NCBI GenBank assembly: GCA_023411795.1
Contig: JAEYOK010000016.1
Location: 62,001-126,000 of the forward strand
Origin: Bacillota bacterium
Lineage (GTDB): Bacteria > Bacillota > Clostridia > DSM-8532
Direction of reading: 5' to 3'
Length of the DNA: 64,000 nucleotides
The position numbers and the translations under genes are program-made. The notes below the pieces were generated by a model that saw only the letters and a list, made by a program, of their open reading frames with translations, searched no databases and was not told the DNA's origin. Below are positions 1-10,200 of the stretch, piece after piece (positions within the stretch are counted from its first letter, which is position 1; each line of letters starts with the position of its first letter).

Positions 1-578
1 GCAATTTTGCATGTGATCCGGTAATATACATCCATGTTATCAGTATTATAAACAGTTTCGCAGGTATGAGAAGTCATCGGAGCGAATGAAAAATACGAAA
101 CACCATTCCTTAAGTCAAAAACCACATTGTCATTCCAGTTGCTTTTATAAGCATATTTCTGTGTATCAATGACCTTGTCCTCATTGATACAATGATATGT
201 CTCCCCCCAGCAACCGGATAAACCAAGCTCAAGGGTCTGCTCCGTATTTGAGGTATTTTTAACTTCTAGCCTGTAAATAAAACCTCGTTCTCCGACTGGT
301 GTAAGAATAATGCCTTTTATATCAAATTGTGCAGCTTTCGCAAAATAAACAGGTATCCAATAGTTTTCACGGTGCCAGCTCACGATTTCAAAAGGGATAA
401 TCATTCCATTTTGCGAAAAGAACGGTTTAATAAGTGGTGTGCTTTCCTTTCCGCGAACATCAATAAGCCCTTTAAAACCCATATGCAAGAAAGTAAAGTC
501 GTGAATGGCTCCGTCATTTATACTTAACTTTGGAATAGAAATTCTTTCGTTACCTGTTGGAATATATTGTTGGCTCAT
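1..578 (-). CDS. Partial protein, probable carbohydrate-active enzyme N-terminus
   Basis: The reading frame is open from an ATG at 578 to the window edge (192 codons, no stop), so the C-terminal part lies outside. A GGAAGAG ribosome site precedes the ATG. The visible residues look like a beta-sandwich domain rich in aromatic residues (for example SCWGET-type and SWHRENYW-type stretches), as found at the N-terminus of several glycoside hydrolases. I do not recognise the family with certainty. It is divergent from a LacI-type regulator and shares a near-identical operator with it, which supports a sugar-catabolic role. The function is inferred from context only. Confidence 0.7.
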   Translation of the reverse strand, partial: MSQQYIPTGNERISIPKLSINDGAIHDFTFLHMGFKGLIDVRGKESTPLIKPFFSQNGMIIPFEIVSWHRENYWIPVYFAKAAQFDIKGIILTPVGERGFIYRLEVKNTSNTEQTLELGLSGCWGETYHCINEDKVIDTQKYAYKSNWNDNVVFDLRNGVSYFSFAPMTSHTCETVYNTDNMDVYYRITCKI

Positions 579-602
579 AACAACTCTTCCTTTCACTTTA
601 TA

Positions 603-616
603 CTTAACCGTTTAAG
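603..616 (-). promoter_or_regulatory. LacI-type operator upstream of the divergent partial gene
   Basis: The 14-mer CTTAACCGTTTAAG is a near-perfect palindrome (6 of 7 pairs) centred on CG, the usual form of LacI-family operators. It starts 25 bp upstream of the ATG at 578, and 13 of its 14 bases recur at 767-780 next to the lacI-type gene. This suggests that one regulator controls both directions. Confidence 0.65.
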
Positions 617-724
617 CTTTATCATGAATCTACCATATAAATTTTTAAAAGTCAATAAAATTTTGGCTAAACTCTTATATATCAACCTTTATATACTTTC
701 ACCTGTCTAGTGGCAAAACGTTGC

Positions 725-754
725 TTGACAATTTATCCAGTGGGATAGTATAAT
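725..754 (+). promoter_or_regulatory. Sigma-A promoter for the LacI/ABC cluster
   Basis: TTGACA at 725-730 and TATAAT at 749-754 are both perfect consensus hexamers with an 18 bp spacer. The initiation region is followed directly by the operator cluster at 760-797, so a bound repressor would sit over the start of transcription. Confidence 0.8.
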
Positions 755-759
755 CTAAA

Positions 760-797
760 TGAAACGTTTAACCGTTTAAGTAGCTTAATCGCTTAAC
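760..797 (+). promoter_or_regulatory. Cluster of three overlapping or adjacent LacI-type operators
   Basis: Three CG-centred palindromes lie just downstream of the promoter: AAACGTTT at 762-769 (perfect), TTTAACCGTTTAAG at 767-780 and CTTAATCGCTTAAC at 784-797. The first two overlap. They lie between the -10 box and the regulator start codon, as expected for autorepression. Confidence 0.65.
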
Positions 798-827
798 TAA
801 CTGTTTAACTTTGATAGGAGATTATAG

Positions 828-1850
828 ATGAAACGGAATACCACGATTAAGGATGTAGCCAAAGAGGCAAATGTATCAGTTGCGACTATTTCATATGTAC
901 TTAATGGAAAAGAGAGCATAAGTGAGGAAACTAAAAGCCGTGTTTATGCTGCAATGGAAAAGTTAAACTATATTCCGAACCTTTCTGCACGTGGACTTGT
1001 AAAAAACACCTCCAAATTGATTGGGGTGGTTATCCCCCAAACAGAGCCCGGCAGTAAGCTCATGTTCAGTAACACATTTTACAGTGAAATTATGAGCAGC
1101 ATAGAGTACCACGCCAGACTAAGGGGATACCATGTCTTAATTTCAGCTACAGATGCCAATGAAAGTTATTTTACCTTGGCAAAGCAAAGAAATTTAGATG
1201 GTATCATTATTATTGGCGCATATCCTGATGGTTTCTACGAAGAAATCAAAAAGGCTCAAATACCCATTGTATTGATTGATAGCTATTTTTCCGACCATTA
1301 TTTTCACAGCATCCGAATTAATGACCAATACGGAGGCTATCTCGCAACCAAATATCTTCTGGATATGGGGCATCGGGAGATTGGTATCTTTACTGGAAAA
1401 ATTAAAGAGGGTGGAGTTGTCAAGAAGCGATATGACGGATATTTAGATGCTCTTAGGGAATATGGGATAGAGCCTGACTCAAAAAAAGTTTTCGAAGGTA
1501 TTATGGATTACGAGTCAGGTTTAATCAATGCTCAAAAACTTATCGATAATAAAACAAAGGTAACAGCAGTTTTTTGCATAGCAGATATATTGGCTATTGG
1601 AGCAATTAAAGGTTTTATAAAAAAGGGTGTGAAGATTCCGGAAGATATCTCGATCATAGGCTTTGACAATTTAGCAATATCAGAATATATCATGCCCGGA
1701 TTAACAACTATTCAGCAAAATATTTCGGGTAAAGGAGAGGAAGCAGTCAATCTGTTGTTCAATTCCATGAGCGGCACTTTTAATACCAAACAAGAAACGA
1801 TTCTACCTATTTCCATAGTTGAAAGAGAATCCGTCAAACGGCTCCCATAA
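828..1850 (+). CDS. LacI-family sugar-responsive transcriptional regulator
   Basis: The protein has 340 residues, typical for the family. Residues 6-27 form the LacI helix-turn-helix plus hinge (TIKDVAKEANVSVATISYVL), followed by a periplasmic-binding-protein-like effector domain from about residue 62 to 335, with the C-terminal ISIIGFDN motif common to the family. An AGGAG site precedes the ATG. The gene is first in the cluster and lies downstream of its own probable operators, with the ABC transporter genes following. The effector is probably an oligosaccharide, but the sequence does not reveal which. Confidence 0.95.
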   Translation: MKRNTTIKDVAKEANVSVATISYVLNGKESISEETKSRVYAAMEKLNYIPNLSARGLVKNTSKLIGVVIPQTEPGSKLMFSNTFYSEIMSSIEYHARLRGYHVLISATDANESYFTLAKQRNLDGIIIIGAYPDGFYEEIKKAQIPIVLIDSYFSDHYFHSIRINDQYGGYLATKYLLDMGHREIGIFTGKIKEGGVVKKRYDGYLDALREYGIEPDSKKVFEGIMDYESGLINAQKLIDNKTKVTAVFCIADILAIGAIKGFIKKGVKIPEDISIIGFDNLAISEYIMPGLTTIQQNISGKGEEAVNLLFNSMSGTFNTKQETILPISIVERESVKRLP

Positions 1851-1876
1851 TTGACAAAAAAGAGAGGGTGAATCTC

Positions 1877-2764
1877 TTGGTAGGAGAGAATAAAATTAAT
1901 AAGGCTATGACGATTCTGTTGTTCCTATTTCCATGCTTGATAGGCATGATTGTCTTTAACCTTGTTCCTATTATCCAATCTGCCTACATAAGCTTTACAG
2001 AATGGAATCTGATATCGTCTCCCCAATTTATTGGTTTTGATAATTATAAGGAGATATTCAGCGATGAGTATTCAATTAAAGCCATTATAAACACTTTTAA
2101 ATTTTCGCTTCTATACGTTCCTCTTGTTATCGCTATTTCATTATTCGTTGCTTCTATTCTTGATATAAAGCTGAAATTCGTGCAAGCATACAGATCGTTA
2201 ATCTTTATCCCGGTTTTACTTTCCTGGGTAGTAGTTTCATTGATATGGATGTGGTTATTTAATGCTGATAATGGATTAATAAACTATTTGTTGTCGCTGT
2301 TAGGTATAAAAGGACCTACCTGGCTATTCGACAAGAATTATGCCATGTTTGCTATCGTTATAGCAAGTTTGTGGAAAGATATGGGATACTTTGCCATAAT
2401 TATTCTTTCTGGCTTACAGAATATTTCTGAAGAGTTTTATGAGAGTGCTTCAATCGATGGGGCAAGTCATTTCAGAAAATTCTTCAGTATTACGATTCCG
2501 CTGCTTTCACCAACGTTGTTCTTTGTCAGTATTATCCTCACAATTAACTCACTTCAGGTCTTTGACCAAATGTATGTCATGACAAAAGGAGGTCCCTTGG
2601 GAAGCACAACTACAATTGTCATGGAGATATACAATAATGCATTCAAGCTTAATCATGCCGGCTTAGCCTGTGCTCAGGCATGGTTCCTGATGATCATCAC
2701 TTTAATTTTAACTCTTTTTCAGAATAAAATGCAAAAAAGGTGGGTTCATTATGAAACGCTCTAG
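1877..2764 (+). CDS. ABC sugar transporter permease, MalF/UgpA type
   Basis: This integral membrane subunit of a carbohydrate ABC importer has about six hydrophobic segments and the EAA loop near residue 195 (SIDGASHFRKFF), which docks to the ATPase. The frame is open from a GTG at 1868, but that codon abuts the GAGAGGG ribosome site. The TTG at 1877 has normal spacing and is preferred here, giving 295 residues. It overlaps the next permease gene by 14 bp, so the two are translationally coupled. No ATPase gene is in the cluster, so a shared MsmX-type ATPase encoded elsewhere is likely. Confidence 0.93.
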   Translation: MVGENKINKAMTILLFLFPCLIGMIVFNLVPIIQSAYISFTEWNLISSPQFIGFDNYKEIFSDEYSIKAIINTFKFSLLYVPLVIAISLFVASILDIKLKFVQAYRSLIFIPVLLSWVVVSLIWMWLFNADNGLINYLLSLLGIKGPTWLFDKNYAMFAIVIASLWKDMGYFAIIILSGLQNISEEFYESASIDGASHFRKFFSITIPLLSPTLFFVSIILTINSLQVFDQMYVMTKGGPLGSTTTIVMEIYNNAFKLNHAGLACAQAWFLMIITLILTLFQNKMQKRWVHYETL

Positions 2765-3584
2765 CAGAATCAATAAGCCGCACATTACTATAAACATTGT
2801 CATTATCGTCATTCTGGCTATAATTATCTTCCCCTTTATTTGGATGTTTTTTGGCGCATTCAAAACAAACATGGAGGTTATGAGAATGCCTCCTCAAATT
2901 TTACCTGGTAAATTTAACTTTGATAATTTTACTCAAATATCCAAGCTGTTTCCCCTTGGAAAATTCTTATTCAACAGCGTGTTTGTTGCTGTTCTGACAA
3001 CCGGAGCTCAAGTGTTATTCTCTGCAATGGCAGGCTATGTATTTGCAAAGATCAAATTTTGGGGCAAAGAACTGTTATTTGTTTTATTACTGGTTACCAT
3101 GATGATTCCCTTTCAACTCAGTATGATTACCCTGTACAGGGTATTTGTCAGTTTAAATCTGGATAACAAATATTTGGGGCTCATACTGCCAGGTACTTAC
3201 AATGCTTTAGGTATTTTTATGCTGAGGCAGAATATCATGACCATACCTGACTCATTTTTGGAAGCAAGTTTCATGGATGGTGCCTCACACATAAGAACAT
3301 TTTTCAAAATCATACTTCCGCTATGTAAACCGGTTTTGGCCACTGTTGCTGTATTAGCCTTCATGAGTTCATGGAATTCATTCATATGGCCACTGATTAT
3401 TATTAGCGATAGCAATATGATGACTTTGCCTATAGGGTTGTCAAGGATTCAAGGAAGATGGACAACTCAATGGAACCTGATGATGGCTGGGAACCTGATC
3501 AGCTTTATCCCAATGCTTTTAGTTTACATATTTGCACAAAAATACTTTATTAAAAGCGTAGCAGGCAGCGGGATTAAAGGATAA
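2751..3584 (+). CDS. ABC sugar transporter permease, MalG/UgpE type
   Basis: A 277-residue second membrane subunit with a long N-terminal hydrophobic segment, about six transmembrane segments in total and the EAA motif at roughly residues 175-195 (MDGASHIRTFFKIILP). It is preceded by AAGGTGG and overlaps the upstream permease gene, as is usual for a heterodimeric importer. The substrate is unknown, but the adjoining binding protein and GH31 enzyme suggest an alpha-linked oligosaccharide. Confidence 0.94.
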   Translation: MKRSSRINKPHITINIVIIVILAIIIFPFIWMFFGAFKTNMEVMRMPPQILPGKFNFDNFTQISKLFPLGKFLFNSVFVAVLTTGAQVLFSAMAGYVFAKIKFWGKELLFVLLLVTMMIPFQLSMITLYRVFVSLNLDNKYLGLILPGTYNALGIFMLRQNIMTIPDSFLEASFMDGASHIRTFFKIILPLCKPVLATVAVLAFMSSWNSFIWPLIIISDSNMMTLPIGLSRIQGRWTTQWNLMMAGNLISFIPMLLVYIFAQKYFIKSVAGSGIKG

Positions 3585-3694
3585 AAATCTATTCATTTAT
3601 TCAAGAAAGGAGGATTTATATTAGTTCAAAGGTTAGCAATAGCAACTTTTGAAACTATGAAACGGTAAATAATTAATTAGGAGGATGAAATTCT

Positions 3695-5032
3695 ATGATT
3701 AAAAGATTAGTAGTTTCAGTTATTTCTGTGCTCTTGGTTATTTCCATGTTGGTCGGATGTGGACAAGAGACCGGCCCATCAACGGCTACACCCGAAGCGA
3801 GCGAATCAGCTACTCCTACCACTTCCAACACTCCCATCCCTGCTGAACCAGTAACGATCAATTTTTTCCAAAACTCTGCTAATGGTGGACATGAAGAGGA
3901 TTTAAAGATGATGCTCGAAGATTTTCAGAAAAAAAATCCAGATATCATAGTTAAGTATGAAATCCTTCCATGGGCTGATTACTATACTAAACTCAATATT
4001 GTCCTTGGCAGTGGTGAAAACACTCCCGATGTGTTTGAAGTTGGATATGAAAATTTTGCTCAGTATGCTATGAATGACCAACTATTTGACCTCAATAATA
4101 TTATTTTAAATGATAAGGACTATAAAGCAGGTACTATCAATAATGTTCTTTTCGATGCATATAGCTATAACGGAAAGCAACTAGGTATACCCGTTGCCAA
4201 CAATGGATGTATTATGTACTATAACAAAGATCTTTTCGATTCAAAGGGTGTTGCTTATCCTACACCGGAATGGACATGGCAGGATGAATTGGCTGCAGCA
4301 CAGAAGATCACCGATGAGAGCCAGGGTATCTGGGGAACTGTTTCACCGGTACAGACCTATGAGTTCTACAAGACTGCTGCACAAAACGGAGGGTTCTTCT
4401 GGGATGGCAAAAAATGTACCATCAACAGCCAGGCCTGTGTGGAAGCTCTTACTTGGATGCTCGAAAAATCAACTAAATTCAAAGTTACTCCTTCTCTAAC
4501 CAGTGATATTATGACTCAAAGCGATGCAGATACCAATGCATTTATTTCTGGTAAAGTTGGTATGCTCAGAGGTGGTATATGGCAAATAGGCAGATTTGCT
4601 AATGAATGTAGCTTTAAATGGGATGTAATGGTGGAGCCGGGTAATACCAACAAGGCACATAATGCATTTGTTGAAGGTCTTGTAGTCAGTAAAAACACTA
4701 AGTATCCTGAGGCTTCATGGAAGTTGATGAAGTATCTGGCGACTGATAAAGATGCTGTTGCTATCAGAATTGAAAAAGGTTGGAATATACCTGTTGTAAA
4801 TGATGAAAGCATTATGGCCGCTTATTATGCCATGACACCTCCCGAATCCAGAAAGTACATCGCAGCTATCAATGATTCCAGTGTTATGCCTCCATTAGGA
4901 CCTATACCTCAATATTGGAATGACTTAACTACTATCGTAAATGAAGAAATAGAAAAAGCAAGATATGGAGAATTATCACCTCAGGCAGCTATGGATAATG
5001 CCAAAGAAAGACTTGAGAAACTTGTCAAATAA
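3695..5032 (+). CDS. ABC transporter substrate-binding lipoprotein (family 1)
   Basis: The 445-residue protein has a signal peptide ending in lipobox LVGC (Cys22), a Ser/Thr/Pro/Glu-rich linker to about residue 50, and a family 1 extracellular solute-binding fold (VTINFFQNSA start, LPWADYYTKLN, EVGYENFAQYA). It would deliver sugar to the two upstream permeases from the outer face of the membrane. AGGAGG lies 8 bases before the ATG. A stable hairpin follows the stop, which probably sets transcript level relative to the downstream hydrolase. Confidence 0.95.
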   Translation: MIKRLVVSVISVLLVISMLVGCGQETGPSTATPEASESATPTTSNTPIPAEPVTINFFQNSANGGHEEDLKMMLEDFQKKNPDIIVKYEILPWADYYTKLNIVLGSGENTPDVFEVGYENFAQYAMNDQLFDLNNIILNDKDYKAGTINNVLFDAYSYNGKQLGIPVANNGCIMYYNKDLFDSKGVAYPTPEWTWQDELAAAQKITDESQGIWGTVSPVQTYEFYKTAAQNGGFFWDGKKCTINSQACVEALTWMLEKSTKFKVTPSLTSDIMTQSDADTNAFISGKVGMLRGGIWQIGRFANECSFKWDVMVEPGNTNKAHNAFVEGLVVSKNTKYPEASWKLMKYLATDKDAVAIRIEKGWNIPVVNDESIMAAYYAMTPPESRKYIAAINDSSVMPPLGPIPQYWNDLTTIVNEEIEKARYGELSPQAAMDNAKERLEKLVK

Positions 5033-5066
5033 ACAAGTTTCTCAATTTGCGAAAATTGTAAAAAAC

Positions 5067-5092
5067 GGTGGCTATATGGCAGTATAGCCACC
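5067..5092 (+). other. Intercistronic hairpin after binding-protein gene
   Basis: A perfect 10 bp stem (GGTGGCTATA, loop TGGCAG, TATAGCCACC) lies between the binding-protein stop and the GH31 start. No T-tract follows, so it is more likely an mRNA 3'-end stabiliser or processing site than a strong terminator. Such elements raise the level of binding-protein transcript over distal genes. Confidence 0.6.
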
Positions 5093-5160
5093 TATAGCTA
5101 ATTATACATTTCATGCCGGTAAAAGTCAAAGAGCCTAAAAAGCAAATGAGGAGAAGGAAA

Positions 5161-7245
5161 ATGGATATAGGCGTGATCAACAACAATGTGTATAAATTAA
5201 CACGGATCGATGAATCTGGACATAATGGCATAGTCAATCAAGATATAGAATTTGATCAGGATTTACGTCGTTTATTTGTATTAAAGAGTGGTCTTCCTCT
5301 AATCAAAGAACTACGAATAGATCAAAAGGATGGCAGCCTTTATAGAGTATTGGTAGAGGCTGATTACCAAGCAGCTTTTGGTATGGGTGAAAGATTTGAT
5401 AGGGTCAATCAAAAGAATCTAGATAGAACCATCGCTGTAATAGAGAAATTTACCCGACAGGGCGAAATATCTTATTGTCCCATTCCATTCTTTTTTACCG
5501 ACAGCGGGTTTGGCCTGTTTATAGACTCCTATTGTGTTACAAGGTTTAATTTTGAATCTGATAAAATATCAATAGATATTTGCAAGGACAATCATGGAAA
5601 ATTACATGATGTTTATTTATTTATAGGTTCTCCAAAAGAGATGCTTTCCAATTTTATTTTTCTTACAGGAAAACCCGTACTTCCGCCAAAGTGGGCATTT
5701 GGCCCCTGGCTTTCCGGACATAGATGGAATACTCAAGCTCTTGTGGAGGAGCAGATTGCTGAAATAGAAAAAAGCTGCCTGCCCTTTAGCGTTATGGTTA
5801 TTGAAGCCTGGAGCGATGAGTCGACCTATTATATATGGAATGGAGCGAAGTACGCCATTAAGCCCTCAAATGAGGCTTTTGAATATTCCGACTTCGACTT
5901 TACAGACAATCCATACTGGGACAATCCTAAGGCTATGATTGAAAAGCTTCATAATAAAGGTATTAAATTGGTACTATGGCAGATTCCTGCAATGAAAAAT
6001 ACCGAAAACGAGCAGCATAAATCGGATTGCCAGTATCTAAGGGATAATAGATTTATTGCTATGAATATTGACGGTACACCCTATGAGATTCCGTCCGGCA
6101 ATTGGTTCAATGGATCAATGATCCCTGATTTTACTAGTCCTGAATTAAAAAAATGGTGGTTTGATAAAAGACAATATTTATTGGATATTGGTGTGGATGG
6201 CTTTAAATCTGATGGTGGCGAGTTTGTGCACAGAGATAATATTCTCTTTTCCGATGGGAGAACCGGAAAAGAAATGAAAAATGGTTATGTTCAAAGCTAT
6301 TTGCAAGGATATAGTGAGTTTATCGGAAAGCACAGGGTGCTTTTTACCAGAGCCGGATATATCGGTCAGCAGAAATCTCCTATGACTTGGGCAGGAGATC
6401 AGATGTCGACCTGGGATGAGTTCCGGGCTGTTGTGGTTGCAGGCATTTCTGCCGGACTTTCGGGAATACCATTCTGGAGCTTTGACATTGGGGGGTTTGC
6501 AGGACCAATGCCAAGTATAGAGCTTTATGAGAGAGCCACCCAGCTTGCTGTGTTTACACCTGGAATGCAATGGCATTCGGAGCCTATTTTCGGGCAATTT
6601 GCAGAAATCATGCCATCATCCGGAGGAAGAAACGACAGAAGTCCGTGGAATATGGCTAGATCCTTCAATGACAGTTCTCTGGTTGAAAGATTACAATTTC
6701 ACTATAATTTGCGTATGAACCTATTGCCCTACATTTATAGCGAGTCAATAAAAGCTGTGGATAATTGCGAACCACTTATGCGACATCTATATCTGGAATA
6801 CCCGGAAGACAAAAATACTCTGGATATAGAAGATGAGTTTATGATGGGTGATTTGCTCATTGCGCCAGTGATTCATGAGAATAGTGCTGGACGGAGCGTT
6901 TATCTTCCCCAGGAACAATGGATTGATCTTTGGAGTCAAAAAGAATATACCGGGAATAAAAAGATATTTATCGAAACCGGAAATGAGCGCATTCCTGTAT
7001 TTTTGAGAAAAGGTGGCTGTTTGATGCTCAACCTTGGAAATGAACTTAAATTAGGGTCTCCTGTTGGTAACGATATGGATAAATACAATAATTTATGCTT
7101 TATCTATACAGGAAATGAAGGTCAGTATAGATTCAGAGACAATCTTAATAATGACGCTATTATAAAATGGTCCAACGGCAAAGTTAGATGCGAAATATTA
7201 TCAGGTTCTTTAAATCTACATATGATGGATAGATTAAATCCTTAA
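5161..7245 (+). CDS. GH31 glycoside hydrolase (alpha-glucosidase/alpha-xylosidase type)
   Basis: The GH31 signatures are clear: GPWLSGHRWN near the start of the barrel, nucleophile Asp351 in GFKSDGGEF, and acid/base Asp413 in TWAGDQ. GH31 enzymes cleave or transfer alpha-linked glucose or xylose with retention. An upstream in-frame ATG at 5113 exists, but AGGAGAAGG sits directly before the ATG at 5161, giving 694 residues. There is no signal peptide, so it acts in the cytoplasm on sugar imported by the preceding transporter. A terminator hairpin follows at 7253. Exact specificity cannot be read from the sequence. Confidence 0.94.
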   Translation: MDIGVINNNVYKLTRIDESGHNGIVNQDIEFDQDLRRLFVLKSGLPLIKELRIDQKDGSLYRVLVEADYQAAFGMGERFDRVNQKNLDRTIAVIEKFTRQGEISYCPIPFFFTDSGFGLFIDSYCVTRFNFESDKISIDICKDNHGKLHDVYLFIGSPKEMLSNFIFLTGKPVLPPKWAFGPWLSGHRWNTQALVEEQIAEIEKSCLPFSVMVIEAWSDESTYYIWNGAKYAIKPSNEAFEYSDFDFTDNPYWDNPKAMIEKLHNKGIKLVLWQIPAMKNTENEQHKSDCQYLRDNRFIAMNIDGTPYEIPSGNWFNGSMIPDFTSPELKKWWFDKRQYLLDIGVDGFKSDGGEFVHRDNILFSDGRTGKEMKNGYVQSYLQGYSEFIGKHRVLFTRAGYIGQQKSPMTWAGDQMSTWDEFRAVVVAGISAGLSGIPFWSFDIGGFAGPMPSIELYERATQLAVFTPGMQWHSEPIFGQFAEIMPSSGGRNDRSPWNMARSFNDSSLVERLQFHYNLRMNLLPYIYSESIKAVDNCEPLMRHLYLEYPEDKNTLDIEDEFMMGDLLIAPVIHENSAGRSVYLPQEQWIDLWSQKEYTGNKKIFIETGNERIPVFLRKGGCLMLNLGNELKLGSPVGNDMDKYNNLCFIYTGNEGQYRFRDNLNNDAIIKWSNGKVRCEILSGSLNLHMMDRLNP

Positions 7246-7252
7246 ATGTTCA

Positions 7253-7281
7253 CAAGGGGACATAACCGTCCCCTTGTTTTT
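7253..7281 (+). terminator. Intrinsic terminator containing the GGGGAC palindrome core
   Basis: A 9 bp perfect stem (CAAGGGGAC, loop ATAACC, GTCCCCTTG) is followed by TTTTT. It ends the GH31 operon and lies between convergent genes. The 13-mer AACCGTCCCCTTG is also the core of the longer palindromes at 20542 and 30746, so this terminator seems to derive from the same repeat family. Confidence 0.85.
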
Positions 7282-7282
7282 C

Positions 7283-10200
7283 TCATCTTTCTATATTTTT
7301 GACAAGTCTTTCAAGCATGGCAGCGACTTCAGCCCTTGTTGCGGTTCCCTTGGGATCAAAACGATTATTACTCTTACCATATATGATACCCGCTTTTTTC
7401 ATGGTCATTACAGCTTCCTTGGCATAAGGACTAATCTCATTTTCATCGGCGAAGGATATCGTATCAGTGCTGATATTGCTTAACTTCAATCCAGTAAAAT
7501 TAATATAGTTCACTATAATAGTTGCTAGCTGTTCGCGGGTTATTGCCTGCTCTGGAAGGAATCTGTTTCCTCCCACCCCATGGACTATTCCATTTTGGGC
7601 GGCCCATGATATATATGGAGCATAATAAGCATTACTATTCACATCTATAAACTTAGATGCAGCAAATCCGCTTACATCAATGTCTCCAAGCCTACCCAAT
7701 ACAGCTACTAACATGCTTCTGTTCATACTTAAATCAGGACTGAAAGTATTTTGACCTGTACCGTAGAAGAGATTTCTGGCAGTAACAAAATCAATATAGC
7801 TTCCATGGCCCTTGGTATCTGTAAAACTCTTTGAATTATCTATCAGCTTGAAGGTAGCTGATCCTGCAAGTGGAACTATCATTTTCCCACTCTTAACAAT
7901 AGACATTTTTATGATTTCCGGTGTCGTCGGCTCTTTCATCGGTACCCCGGCAAATTTTCCGGCTAATGCAACGGGTACAAGGGCTGATTCGACGTTATTT
8001 ACCAATACTGCCACAAGGCCACTTCCCGCATCAGGCGTATTTACATATGCTGTAACACCCCCGCTAATATTGCTGAGATCCATACCATCCCGATTTATCC
8101 TAAGGCTGTATAAGCCATTTTTCTGCTCAATTGATATGGATATGTTTTCTGCCCCTCCCCCAATTATATCAGAAAGAGCATCTAGGTCTAAAATGACATT
8201 AAACAACGGGGTTTCCAGACTAAGGCCAATGCCTGCATTCACAATAGCTGTAAGAGCAGAAGCCGAAATATCAAATATAATGTTATCCGCAGCACCGGTT
8301 ATTATGGGTGCTATTATTATCGTATCCGTTTCATTTGCTCTGTTTAACAGTCCTGCAACATCCGCATCTGTCATCGTAACAGTAGCTGTTCCATTTTTAG
8401 CGGTCACATTCGGGCTAAACACGACGGCCTTTTCACTTTGATTATCTGAATCATCATTATCATCGTCCGACTTTGACGGATCAATATTATTAATTCTTAT
8501 GGTATAGGTTTTAGTTGTAATTCCGTCGGCTGCTTTAACAACAATGCTTATCACATTGCTTCCGTAATTAAGCTTTATTTTTGCAGTTCCAAATGTCCCC
8601 TCTACCCCGTTTATGATTATTTTAGCATTAGGATCTTCAGTTACCGATTTGACAATTGTTTCTTTTAAATCTGTAACAGTCACTGTGTAATTGGCTTTCC
8701 CTTTCTCAAATTGCAGAGGAATACCATCTAGAGTGATCTCTGTCAAATTGGTATTGTTATCTTTATCCAATATGGCATTGGAGTATGAAACAGTAATAGA
8801 GCTGCCTTTCTGTGAGAATGTAAAGGTTCTTTGGGCAGTCTCTTCCCCCATTAGGGTTATAAGCCCTGAGTTTGCTGCGAGCTTGTCATAGCTTTGGAGA
8901 CTTTCGATAACTTTTCCATCCTCATCTAATAGGTTTACAATAATATTGCCGCTTGTCACATTGAATAGTGAGTTATTTTTAACTGTAACCGTAGCTTTTG
9001 TTATCCCGGCAATATCAGTTTTCTCGGTTGAAATGGTCACCGGTTTGCCATCATTAAGCTTTATGGGGCTTTCAAAAAGTACGGAGCTGTAATTATTGTT
9101 CTGATTGTACTCAAGGATTGTATCTGTTCCTCCACTAACAGGTTCCTCTATCCATGCCTTAGCATAGAGTCTTATCCCTGAGTCAGGTATTTCTTCATCT
9201 TCCCCGACAAATTCCTTAATATCGAAGGTAAACTGCTTTGTGTAAGCTCCTGCGTCAATCATCGACAGATCAGCCGGGCTCACTTCAAAGACAGTATTTG
9301 ATTCAGAATCCTGCCCAAGAACCTCATCAGCCAGTATGGTGCAATCGAGGTCTTCGTAAAACCCTATTTTCACTTTTCTATTTGATCCGGTAAGCTCTAT
9401 ATCACTGTCATTATAAAGGGTTACCTGAATGGTGCGCTTTCCTTTGTCCTCACTGACAAACTCCAGCTTTGAAATCCCCACGTCGGGAATATTAAGATAT
9501 AGCGTACCGGATTTCGTATCTGTCTCACCAAGAATACCGAAGCCCAATATTCCAAGACTTTCACTATCGGTTGATGCAACAGCCTTCATACCTTTTCCGA
9601 AACCAAAGTCCGCTATTTCGCCGAAGGTGGCAGTAACCGTATAATCCGGATTAATAACTTTATCAGACGGCACATCATAATAAACAGTCAGGATTTTGCT
9701 TTCGTTCGGCAGCATCAAAAAGTTGGTATTAATAGTAGTTTCATCATCTCCAATTTTTATGGTCAAAGCATTAATGGGTTCAATACCCGCATTAAAAACT
9801 GTGAACTGAACCGGAATCTGCGTTCCTCGAATTACTGATTTATAATCCACTGCCACCGAGGTTATTTCAACTTTGTTTTCATATGTACCGGTAGCCGTAT
9901 AAAGACCTGAAATAGATTTTGGAGTTGAAATTGTTTTATCTTGTATAACCCCGTTTTCCACAACCTTTATAGGGGTTTCCTTATATCCCGTACCATAATC
10001 AGTGCCCAGTATCACAGCCTTTATTTCATTTTCTCCTGAATTATATACGTCAAAATGGTCTATCAAAGTGAAATCATCCATGGTTGCTACATCCAGCACA
10101 GAAGTGATGTAGATCCTGCCATTTTCGTTCATGAACTTGACAGCTTTAAGTAAGTCTTTATCGGCCAGGACATTGCCATCCTCATCAATACCGGCATTTT

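Noticed and set aside
7812..8441. A 209-codon plus-strand frame inside the giant SLH gene
   Set aside because: It lies wholly opposite the real gene, has no ribosome site and its composition mirrors the antisense of beta-rich repeats. Other antisense frames within the SLH gene and V-ATPase genes were rejected for the same reason.
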